A program made the position numbers and the translations under genes. 40,819 nt of DNA from an uncultured Flavihumibacter sp. GTDB taxonomy: Bacteria; Bacteroidota; Bacteroidia; Chitinophagales; Chitinophagaceae. Shown one piece after another: positions 9,523-16,683 of the stretch. Position 1 is the first letter of the stretch. Every line of letters starts with the position of its first letter. The notes beneath the pieces were generated by a model. The model had not been told where the DNA came from and searched no databases. It saw only the letters and a list, made by a program, of their open reading frames with translations. The stretch covers positions 1 to 40,819 of the forward strand of contig CABHOW010000159.1 of assembly GCA_902168225.1 (NCBI GenBank), given 5' to 3'.

Positions 9523-9543
9523 AACTTAAGAGTTCATTAAGTT
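9523..9543. promoter_or_regulatory. Hairpin upstream of the cupin gene
   Basis: AACTTAA (9523-9529) and TTAAGTT (9537-9543) form a perfect 7-bp inverted repeat around the loop GAGTTCA. It lies between the divergent DUF3817 and cupin genes. A closely similar hairpin with swapped base pairs follows the cupin gene at 9951-9972, which makes chance less likely. It could be an operator or an RNA stem in the 5' leader. Confidence 0.35.
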
Positions 9544-9602
9544 TCTACTAACTATTATAAATAGGCGTTTATTTGCATGGTAATTTTGATAAAAATAAAT
9601 TT

Positions 9603-9944
9603 ATGCCTCTCTATAATATAGAAAAATTACCCAAATCGGGACTTATCGAAGGGTATACCGCCCAGTTTATACATACCCAGTCAGCAACCTATTCGCATGT
9701 TACTGTTGTTGCAGGCGCACATTTACCCTTGCATCATCATGTACATGAGCAAGTATCGTATGTACTGAGTGGAGAATTTGAACTTACTGTAGCCGGAGAG
9801 GCCCATAGGCTTGTAGCCGGACAAGTATTCGTTATCCCTTCAAATACACCACATAGCGGGTTGGCCATAACAGACTGTTTTTTGCTGGATGTGTTTACGC
9901 CCAGAAGAGAGGATTATGTGGCGAAAGGAGGCGTGTTGATTTAG
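9603..9944 (+). CDS. Small single-domain cupin protein
   Basis: From the ATG at 9603 the product is 113 residues and begins MPLYNIEKLPKSGLIEGY; the frame is open from a TTG at 9573, but the ATG gives the compact cupin fold. The two cupin motifs are clear: HLPLHHHVHEQVSYVLSGEF with three metal-ligand histidines and a glutamate (about residues 40-60), then GQVFVIPSNTPHSGLAI with the last histidine (about 77-93). The protein is cytoplasmic and likely binds a divalent metal. Such stand-alone cupins are sugar isomerases, dioxygenases or binding proteins; this one cannot be assigned. It stands alone between two hairpins, upstream of the GDPD gene and the phosphonate-type locus. Confidence 0.85.
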   Translation: MPLYNIEKLPKSGLIEGYTAQFIHTQSATYSHVTVVAGAHLPLHHHVHEQVSYVLSGEFELTVAGEAHRLVAGQVFVIPSNTPHSGLAITDCFLLDVFTPRREDYVAKGGVLI

Positions 9945-9950
9945 ATACTT

Positions 9951-9972
9951 AAGTTGAGGTTCATCAACTTAG
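9951..9972 (+). terminator. Weak terminator-like hairpin after the cupin gene
   Basis: TAAGTTGA and TCAACTTA form a perfect 8-bp stem with the loop GGTTCA, followed by GTTTTGT. It starts 6 bases after the cupin stop. The T-tract is short, so termination may be partial. The right arm overlaps TAGTTTTG (9971-9978), which fits the Bacteroidota -7 consensus TAnnTTTG and could be the promoter of the GDPD gene. Confidence 0.45.
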
Positions 9973-10057
9973 TTTTGTAATTGTTGAAAAAATATTAACT
10001 ATCAGTTCATATTCGCTACAATATTTTCAATGTTACTTGCATTGATAAATAAAAAAT

Positions 10058-10870
10058 ATGAACATTAAATGGATATTTAGCCTTATACTTTTTCCCTTTC
10101 TATTGAATGCACAAACCAATAAATTACCTAAAGCTAAACATAACTTTATTGTAGTTGCGCATCGGGGAGATCATACAGAGGCCCCGGAAAATACGCTTTT
10201 GGCTTATCAAAATGCTATTAAGGCTGGTGCAGATTATGTAGAAATAGATTTACGTACCACGAAAGACAGCCAACTTGTAATTATGCATGATGCATCGCTG
10301 ATGCGTATGGCTGGATTAAATAAGAAAGTTCAGGAATGTATTTATGATAGTATAAAAAACCTATTGATCCGAGATGTTAATCACCCGGAATGGGGATCTC
10401 ATAAAATACCCGGCTTTGAAGAAGTGTTAAAACTATGCAAGGGAAAAATAAATATTTATCTCGACTTTAAAGACGCATCGGTAGAACAAGCATATAAAGC
10501 TATTGTAGCTCATAAAATGGAGAAGCATGTTGTGGTGTATATTAATGCACCCCAACAATTCATAGATTGGCGGCGAATTGCACCCGCCATGCCATTAATG
10601 ATAAGTTTGCCAAAGAAAATTGCCACCAAATCTATGATGGATAGTGTACTTACGAAATACCCAATAGATATTTTAGATGGTAATTATAATGAGTACACCA
10701 TAGAAACGGTGCAGGCATCACAAGCCAGAGGCATACCTATTTGGGCAGATATTCAGGGTAGAGATGAGGATCAACATTGGCTAACAGCTTTATCGCTAGG
10801 TATTAATGGATTACAAACAGATCATCCAAAAGCACTTATTGATTTTTTAAAGAATCAAAAGAAAAGATAA
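10058..10870 (+). CDS. Exported glycerophosphodiester phosphodiesterase (GDPD) family protein
   Basis: GDPD enzymes split glycerophosphodiesters, the deacylated backbones of phospholipids, into glycerol 3-phosphate and an alcohol. The 270-residue protein has a signal peptide (residues 1-19, ending LLNAQ), then the catalytic block VVAHRGDHTEAPENT (His-Arg pair plus Glu) and YVEIDLRTTKDSQLVIMHD (Glu, Asp and the second His). The TIM-barrel continues to the C-terminal LGINGLQTDHP. It is therefore periplasmic or surface-exposed. It lies just upstream of the regulator of the phosphonate-type locus. The family also acts on other phosphodiesters, so a phosphonodiester substrate is possible but unproven. 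Confidence 0.9.
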   Translation: MNIKWIFSLILFPFLLNAQTNKLPKAKHNFIVVAHRGDHTEAPENTLLAYQNAIKAGADYVEIDLRTTKDSQLVIMHDASLMRMAGLNKKVQECIYDSIKNLLIRDVNHPEWGSHKIPGFEEVLKLCKGKINIYLDFKDASVEQAYKAIVAHKMEKHVVVYINAPQQFIDWRRIAPAMPLMISLPKKIATKSMMDSVLTKYPIDILDGNYNEYTIETVQASQARGIPIWADIQGRDEDQHWLTALSLGINGLQTDHPKALIDFLKNQKKR

Positions 10871-10876
10871 CTAATC

Positions 10877-10918
10877 GGTAGATACCTATATAGAAAGGGT
10901 AGATAGCTATATAGGAAG
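10877..10918 (+). promoter_or_regulatory. Two tandem 21-bp direct repeats, probable operator of the XRE regulator
   Basis: Positions 10877-10897 and 10898-10918 are adjacent 21-bp copies that agree at 19 of 21 bases. Each contains the 8-bp palindrome CTATATAG. A spacing of 21 bp puts the copies on the same face of the helix. They end about 24 bases upstream of the TAAGTTTG box and so would lie at or next to the -33 region of the regulator's promoter. This suggests autoregulation by the XRE-cupin protein encoded just downstream. Confidence 0.5.
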
Positions 10919-10942
10919 CTATTTATTATTATTTTATCCGCT

Positions 10943-10950
10943 TAAGTTTG
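10943..10950 (+). promoter_or_regulatory. Putative -7 promoter box of the XRE-cupin gene
   Basis: TAAGTTTG matches the Bacteroidota -7 consensus TAnnTTTG. It ends 16 bases before the ATG at 10967, implying a very short leader. I see no clear TTG at -33; the tandem 21-bp repeats occupy that area. Confidence 0.4.
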
Positions 10951-10966
10951 TACAAATTACTTGCCA

Positions 10967-11545
10967 ATGCAGGAAGATATTATTATACAGATTACCAATA
11001 AACTAAAGGAACTAAGGAAGGAAAAAAATATTACACTGCAAGAACTGGCAGATAGCGCCGGGGTATCAAAAGGAATGCTCAGTCAAGTTGAAAACAATCG
11101 TACGATACCTTCCCTTACGGTTTTTTTAAATATTATCAAGTCGTTACAAATAGACATAAATGATTTCTTTAAAGACATTAATAGTTTGCCATTAACCGAT
11201 AAAGTAATTTTTAAAAAGAAATCTCAAAACCAATTTTTCGAAAAAGAAAATGCTATCGGTTTTAGTTATCAACGGTTATTGTCTACAACCATTAACGACC
11301 AACACTTAGATTTTGTGTTACTTACTTTACAGCCCAACGCAAGCAGGCCAATGGTAAGCACTGATGCCTATGAATTTAAATTATTGCTAAAAGGCACGGT
11401 TGAGTATGTTATAGGTGATGAAACATTTATTATGGAAGAAGGCGATACCTTATTTTTCGATGCTACCTTACTGCACAATCCAAGAAATATTGGTACCACA
11501 GAAGCGGTTTTATTAGTAGTGTATTTATTTAACAAGGCGGAATAG
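10967..11545 (+). CDS. XRE-family transcriptional regulator with C-terminal cupin sensor domain
   Basis: The product is 192 residues from the ATG at 10967 (MQEDIIIQITNKLKELRKEK); a TTG two codons upstream is in frame but less likely. Residues about 9-62 form an XRE/HTH_3 helix-turn-helix with TLQELADSAGVSKGMLSQVENN. Residues about 110-190 form a cupin_2 domain (KLLLKGTVEYVIGDETFIMEEGDTLFF). HTH-cupin regulators usually sense a small ligand of the pathway they control. It is the first gene of the plus-strand run that leads into susC, susD and the phosphonate-type enzymes, making it the best candidate for the local regulator. The tandem repeats in front of it are its likely target. Confidence 0.9.
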   Translation: MQEDIIIQITNKLKELRKEKNITLQELADSAGVSKGMLSQVENNRTIPSLTVFLNIIKSLQIDINDFFKDINSLPLTDKVIFKKKSQNQFFEKENAIGFSYQRLLSTTINDQHLDFVLLTLQPNASRPMVSTDAYEFKLLLKGTVEYVIGDETFIMEEGDTLFFDATLLHNPRNIGTTEAVLLVVYLFNKAE

Positions 11546-11610
11546 GCAATAGATCACCAGTTAACGTTTTATTAACGATAGTTTAATATTGGTACACTTT
11601 TAAGGTATTT

Positions 11611-11630
11611 AGGTAACAATTTGTTTACCT
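11611..11630 (+). promoter_or_regulatory. Inverted repeat upstream of susC
   Basis: AGGTAA and TTACCT form a 6-bp inverted repeat separated by CAATTTGT. It lies about 41 bases upstream of the susC -7 box at 11672. It does not resemble the 21-bp repeats in front of the XRE gene, so if functional it binds something else. Evidence is weak. Confidence 0.25.
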
Positions 11631-11671
11631 CAACTTAACTTTTCGGAAACGATGAGCTAACATATCCTAGA

Positions 11672-11679
11672 TAGATTTG
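11672..11679 (+). promoter_or_regulatory. Putative -7 promoter box of susC
   Basis: TAGATTTG fits the Bacteroidota TAnnTTTG consensus and ends 24 bases before the susC ATG at 11704. It supports a separate transcript for susCD beginning after the XRE gene, and argues against a susC start at the TTG at 11677, which lies inside the box. Confidence 0.45.
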
Positions 11680-11703
11680 CTTCTCAAACAAAAAACGCTG
11701 TTT

Positions 11704-14700
11704 ATGAAGCAATTAAAACATTCCTTATCTCGGTATCTATTACTTGCCCTCGTTGTGATAGGTATACCTCAAATGTTGCTGGCTCAAACTGAACAAATCA
11801 GGGGAAAAGTAATCGATGCGGTTACTCAAAAACCAATCGATGCAGCTAGCGTAACAGTAACAAAATCTTCCAAAGGAACTTTCACAAATGCACAAGGTGA
11901 ATTCACCATTGAAGTACCTAAAGGAGGTAAAATAACTGTAAGTATTGTTGGATATGATACCAAAATAATTCCGGTTAATACGAATTATATCAATATCACT
12001 TTAGCACAAAATTCAAATCAAATTGAAGAAGTGGTGGTTACATCATTAGGTGTGAAGAAAGAAACAAAAAAATTGGGTTATTCTGTTCAAGAAGTAAAAG
12101 GTGCAGATTTGGTAAAGGCTAGAGAGGTAAATCCTGTCAACAGCTTAGTAGGTAAAGTGGCGGGTTTAGATGTTGCCATTAACCAAGAAATGTTGGCTGC
12201 ACCAAACGTATCTTTTCGTGGATATAATATTAGTTTATATGTTGTTGATGGTATTCCAATAACATCTGATACTTGGAATTTGAGTCCGGATGATATTGAA
12301 TCTTATACTGTTTTAAAGGGGCTTGCAGCAACAGCCATTTATGGAAGCCGTGCACAAAATGGTGCTATTCTAATTACAACGAAAAAAGGTAAAAAAAGTG
12401 ATAAAGGTTATACTATCGAGTTCAATTCTAGTACACAAGTAAACAAAGGTTTTATTGCTTTGCCTAAAACACAGTCTTTATATGGCGGTGGCGACTACTC
12501 TCAATATATCTTCGGTGATGGTAAAGGTGGTGGTTTGAATGATGGTGATTATGATGTATGGGGGCCCGCTTTAAATGGACAGTTAATTCCACAATACGAT
12601 AGCCCGATAGATCCTGTAACCGGGGTAAGAAAAGCCACACCTTATGTAGCCCGTGGGGTAGATAATTTGAAACGGTTTATTCGTCCGGGATTATTAACTA
12701 CTAATAGCTTAAGTTTTTCTTCAGCTACTGATCGTTCCAGTATTAGAATGTCTTTAACTCATACCGATCAAAAAGGTATTATACCTAATACGAAATTAAA
12801 CACCGTTAATTTCAACATTAATGCCAGTTATAATTTAAGTAGTAAATTAAAAATCGACGGAACATTAAATTATAATCGTCAATTCTCGCCAAATATTCCG
12901 GATGTTGTGTACGGACCTAATAGTGTGATATATACAGTAACTATTTGGACCGGTGCTGACTGGAACATTGATGATATGCGGAATTATTGGCAACCAGGCA
13001 AACAAGGCGTTCAATCAATTTTTGCTGAATATCAACGCTATCACAACCCCTATTTTGTAAGCTATGAGTGGTTACGTAGTCATACTAAAAATGATATTAC
13101 CGGTAATATTTCACTTACATATACACACGACAAGCATTTAGAAGCAACCTTAAGAAGCAATCTTTCTACTAATGATGTACTAAGGACAGAAAAAATGCCT
13201 TATTCTGCTCACCCCTATGGTAGAGAATTAAATAGAGGTGATTACAGAGAAGATCAACGCTCTTTGTTCGACAATAACTTGGAGGCCCTTGTAAAATATA
13301 AAAATACTTTCAAAGGAGGTATAAACTATGACTTATTGGGTGGGGCAAACGTGCGAAATTTTGAATACAGATCTAGTTTCACTACTACGGATTATTTGAA
13401 CGTTCCAGGATTATACTCATTTGCTAATTCATTAAATCCGATCAAAGCGTATAATTTCAACGCTAAGATGTTAGTATTAAGTGCATACTATTCAGCTAAC
13501 GTTGATATATACAAGTATGTTACTTTAACGGCTACGGGTAGAGTTGATAAAAACTCTACTTTATTACTTAAAAACAATACATACTTTTATCCTTCGTTTT
13601 CTGGTGCCTCCGTTTTATCAGATTATATAAACTTACCTTCTAGTATTAGCTTTTTAAAAGTAAGAGCTTCTTATGCACAAGCAAAGGCACCTAGTACCAA
13701 TCCATATATAGGACCTGCAGGTTATCCTATTGGTTATGGTTCTCCATATGTATCTGCTTATGGCGGTCCATCTTATTCATTATCAGACCCTGCATATAGT
13801 ATTGTTACTACTTATAATGGACAAGCAGGTGCAAACGCTCCTTCAACAGTTATCGATCCTAATATCAAGTCGTCACAAACATCCAGTTTAGAATATGGTT
13901 TTGATGTGCGTGTTTTAAAAAATAGGATCGGGGCCTCTGTAACTTTATTCAATAATATTATTGGTCCGGGTATACGTAACTATCCATTATCTCAAACTAC
14001 GGGTTTAACAGGATATACTACAAACGCAATTAAAACTCAGGTTCGAGGTGCAGAAATTTCTTTGAATGGCTCTCCTTTAAGAAACCCGAAAGGCTTAAAC
14101 TGGGATGTGTTAGTCAACTGGTCTACTTTTACTGAAACTTACAAGGATTTACCTGCAAGTTTCTCTAACTATCAATTTCAACAAGGTGATCGAGTAGATA
14201 AATTATATGCCAGTGTTACAGCAAAAACTCCAGACGGTCAGGTAATCAATAATAGTGCCGGTTATCCGATATACCTTCCAAAAGCACAATATGTAGGAAA
14301 TGCAGATGCAGATTGGTCTTGGTCTGTATATAACAAGTTTACTTATAAACAATTCAGCTTCTCATTTCAGTTCGATGGTAAAGTGGGTGGTATCGTGCAG
14401 GATCGTGTAATGCGTAAAGGTATTGAAGGTGGCTCTAACATTTTCACTGTACAAGGTGCAATTGGGGCCGCACGTGCAATAGAAGCACAAAATATAGTGT
14501 ATAACCCAACAACAAATAGTTATACCACTGCACCCGGATTTAAAGGTACTTATGTGGGTGAAGGTGTACAACTAGCACCAGGAAGCCCTGCTATTCAGTA
14601 TGATCCTACAACTGGGGTTATTACAAATGCGAGTGCTTTGAAATTTGTATCGAATACAGGAGTAGTAAATTATATTCAAGATTATGTAAGTAGCTTCTTC

Positions 14701-14985
14701 AATGATTTTGAACATACTTCCGTAAAGAAAACCTATGCAAAACTTCGGGAAGTAGTAATTACTTATTCTATACCTGCTAAGTTTTTAGGTAAGGGATCGT
14801 TTATCACTAAAATTGACATGTCGTTGGTTGGTCGTAACCTCTTGTATTTCTTCCCAAGCCGATTTAAAGACATGGATGTTGACCAGTATTCCGGTCGTAA
14901 TTATAATAGTGGTAATAGTAGAGAGTACGATCTTCAAACACCAACTACACGTAGCTATGGTTTTAATATAAATTTTGTTTTCTAA
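11704..14985 (+). CDS. SusC/RagA-family TonB-linked outer membrane transporter
   Basis: This is a 1093-residue TonB-dependent barrel that imports a bulky ligand across the outer membrane together with the SusD lipoprotein encoded next. I chose the ATG at 11704 (MKQLKHSLSRYLLLALVVIG), which gives a normal signal peptide ending MLLAQ. The order is signal peptide, carboxypeptidase-regulatory-like domain (about 32-105, IRGKVIDAVTQKPIDAASVT), plug domain (about 110-225, EEVVVTSLGVKKETKKLGYS and SLYVVDGIPI, SRAQNGAILITTKKG), and a beta-barrel ending in NINFVF with the terminal aromatic expected for outer membrane insertion. In the plug, the stretch before LYVVDGIPI (APNVSFRGYNIS) looks shorter than in most SusC proteins. 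Context suggests a phosphonate-containing ligand rather than a glycan, as no glycoside hydrolase lies in this run. Confidence 0.93.
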   Translation: MKQLKHSLSRYLLLALVVIGIPQMLLAQTEQIRGKVIDAVTQKPIDAASVTVTKSSKGTFTNAQGEFTIEVPKGGKITVSIVGYDTKIIPVNTNYINITLAQNSNQIEEVVVTSLGVKKETKKLGYSVQEVKGADLVKAREVNPVNSLVGKVAGLDVAINQEMLAAPNVSFRGYNISLYVVDGIPITSDTWNLSPDDIESYTVLKGLAATAIYGSRAQNGAILITTKKGKKSDKGYTIEFNSSTQVNKGFIALPKTQSLYGGGDYSQYIFGDGKGGGLNDGDYDVWGPALNGQLIPQYDSPIDPVTGVRKATPYVARGVDNLKRFIRPGLLTTNSLSFSSATDRSSIRMSLTHTDQKGIIPNTKLNTVNFNINASYNLSSKLKIDGTLNYNRQFSPNIPDVVYGPNSVIYTVTIWTGADWNIDDMRNYWQPGKQGVQSIFAEYQRYHNPYFVSYEWLRSHTKNDITGNISLTYTHDKHLEATLRSNLSTNDVLRTEKMPYSAHPYGRELNRGDYREDQRSLFDNNLEALVKYKNTFKGGINYDLLGGANVRNFEYRSSFTTTDYLNVPGLYSFANSLNPIKAYNFNAKMLVLSAYYSANVDIYKYVTLTATGRVDKNSTLLLKNNTYFYPSFSGASVLSDYINLPSSISFLKVRASYAQAKAPSTNPYIGPAGYPIGYGSPYVSAYGGPSYSLSDPAYSIVTTYNGQAGANAPSTVIDPNIKSSQTSSLEYGFDVRVLKNRIGASVTLFNNIIGPGIRNYPLSQTTGLTGYTTNAIKTQVRGAEISLNGSPLRNPKGLNWDVLVNWSTFTETYKDLPASFSNYQFQQGDRVDKLYASVTAKTPDGQVINNSAGYPIYLPKAQYVGNADADWSWSVYNKFTYKQFSFSFQFDGKVGGIVQDRVMRKGIEGGSNIFTVQGAIGAARAIEAQNIVYNPTTNSYTTAPGFKGTYVGEGVQLAPGSPAIQYDPTTGVITNASALKFVSNTGVVNYIQDYVSSFFNDFEHTSVKKTYAKLREVVITYSIPAKFLGKGSFITKIDMSLVGRNLLYFFPSRFKDMDVDQYSGRNYNSGNSREYDLQTPTTRSYGFNINFVF

Positions 14986-15019
14986 ATCCTATTTTTTGAA
15001 AACACTAAAACTTGTAATC

Positions 15020-16594
15020 ATGAAAATGAAAAATAAATTAAGCATACTATTACTTGCTATCGTTATTGTGGCAAGTAGTTGTTCAAAAACATTTGATACG
15101 TATGCAGTAAATAACAATCAACCTACATCGGTACCTGCTTATTTATTACTTAGACAGATTGAAAATAACCTGGTTGTATTTCCGGGCGGTGATGAGGATA
15201 AACGTTCACAATATACTTTATCTACCTATACTTACTATGGAGATAATACGTATTGGTCTGGCAGTGCTTCTTTGCAGTATGGTTTATTAAACAATATCGT
15301 GGCGATGGAAAAAGAAGCTGCGAAAGCATCTGGAGTTAATAATCCATATGCTGCATTAGCTAAATTTTTTAAAGCCTATGTATTTTATAATATGACTATG
15401 AAAGTAGGCGATATACCCATGTCTGAAGCTTTGCAAGGTACCAACAATCCTACTCCTAAATATGATTCACAAAAACAAGTTTTTATTCAATGCTTGCAAT
15501 TATTGGAAGATGCCAACACACAGTTAGCTTCTTTGATAACTGCCTCAGATAACTCGTTATTGGGAGATTTCTATTATGTAGAAAGAATATCTAATGCAAA
15601 AGACGCTTTAACAGCTTTAAAGCAATGGCAAAAAGTAGTGAATACATTTAAGTTACGGGTACTTATCAACTTAAGTAAAAAAGTTTCAGATCCGGATTTA
15701 AACATTAAACAGAAGTTCGCAGATGTATTAGGTAATCCGACTAAATACCCTATTATGACTGGTTTAACCGATAATTGGGAGTATGTTTATAACGCCACTT
15801 ACAATTATTACCCTAATAATAAGGGTAACTATGGTAATGATGCTACCCGTTTATGTGTAGCTGCTACCTGGTTAAATACGTTGGCAAGTTTGAACGACTT
15901 AAGAGCCATGAAAGTTGCCGACCCTGCTCGTGGATTAGGCTTTCCTGATACCTCATTTAAATCATTTGTAGGAGGTGCCAATGGTGCTGATATGAGTACA
16001 CTTGGTGGTCAAATTAATGCTTTTACGATTAGTCCGATCGGTCGTAAAAGATATTATGATGGCTATACCGGCGAAAACACTTTTATTGTAGGTTATCCTG
16101 AAATGTGTTTGAATATTGCAGAGGCCATTAATCGTGGATGGGTAACCGGGTCTGCAAGTACCTGGTACCAGAATGGTATTACAGCTATGTTTGCTTTTTA
16201 CGGTGTGAATGACGGCGCCAATACTGTTTCTTTTTTGAGAAGCACTGCACCCGGTGATTATGTTACTTATAATGTTACATTCAGTTATGCTAACTATTTT
16301 GCACAACCAGCTGTTAGATTATTAGGTGATCCGAACGATTTAAATAAAATACTTACACAGCGCTATTTAACTTTGGCTCGTAACTCCGGTTATGAAGGGT
16401 ATTATCAGTGGAGAAGAACAGGGGTGCCAACATTCTCAACCGGACCAGGTGTAGGTAATGGTAATATCATACCGCTTCGTTTTCAGTACCCTGCATCTGA
16501 ATATTCTACAAATGCAGATAATGTGAAGGCTGCGGTACAAAGTCAGTATGGTGGAAGTGATGACATCAACAAAGCCATGTGGATTCTGCAGTAA
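15020..16594 (+). CDS. SusD/RagB-family nutrient-binding outer membrane lipoprotein (SusD-like_2 type)
   Basis: SusD lipoproteins form the surface lid of the SusC transporter. From the ATG at 15020 (MKMKNKLSILLLAIVIVASS) the product is 524 residues with a lipobox cysteine at residue 21 (ASSC). The open frame begins at a TTG at 14975, inside susC, but the ATG restores the lipoprotein signal. Features such as NNPYAALAKFFKAYVFYNMT, DIPMSEALQG and the C-terminal WRRTGVPTF point to the SusD-like_2 subgroup. It begins 34 bases after susC and is followed at once by a strong terminator (16629-16657), so susCD may be expressed at a higher level than the enzymes downstream. Confidence 0.9.
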   Translation: MKMKNKLSILLLAIVIVASSCSKTFDTYAVNNNQPTSVPAYLLLRQIENNLVVFPGGDEDKRSQYTLSTYTYYGDNTYWSGSASLQYGLLNNIVAMEKEAAKASGVNNPYAALAKFFKAYVFYNMTMKVGDIPMSEALQGTNNPTPKYDSQKQVFIQCLQLLEDANTQLASLITASDNSLLGDFYYVERISNAKDALTALKQWQKVVNTFKLRVLINLSKKVSDPDLNIKQKFADVLGNPTKYPIMTGLTDNWEYVYNATYNYYPNNKGNYGNDATRLCVAATWLNTLASLNDLRAMKVADPARGLGFPDTSFKSFVGGANGADMSTLGGQINAFTISPIGRKRYYDGYTGENTFIVGYPEMCLNIAEAINRGWVTGSASTWYQNGITAMFAFYGVNDGANTVSFLRSTAPGDYVTYNVTFSYANYFAQPAVRLLGDPNDLNKILTQRYLTLARNSGYEGYYQWRRTGVPTFSTGPGVGNGNIIPLRFQYPASEYSTNADNVKAAVQSQYGGSDDINKAMWILQ

Positions 16595-16628
16595 TCGAAA
16601 TATCACTAACAGTTTATTAATATACGTT

Positions 16629-16665
16629 ATAAGGCGAAATCTAGTATTTCGCCTTATTTTTCTTA
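16629..16665 (+). terminator. Intrinsic terminator after susD
   Basis: ATAAGGCGAAAT (16629-16640) and ATTTCGCCTTAT (16646-16657) form a perfect 12-bp stem with the loop CTAGT, followed by a T-rich run TTTTTCTTATTTT. It lies 35 bases after the susD stop and 27 bases before the next start. It either ends the susCD transcript or attenuates read-through into the catabolic genes. Confidence 0.85.
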
Positions 16666-16683
16666 TTTTGAAACCGCCTATTT

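Noticed and set aside
9951..9978. TAGTTTTG as firm promoter of the GDPD gene
   Set aside because: It matches the -7 consensus but overlaps the terminator-like stem and lacks a well-spaced -33 element, so I mention it only within the hairpin entry.
15962..16306. 114-codon open frame on the minus strand inside susD
   Set aside because: Antisense shadow of a well-supported gene, with no family resemblance or start signals.
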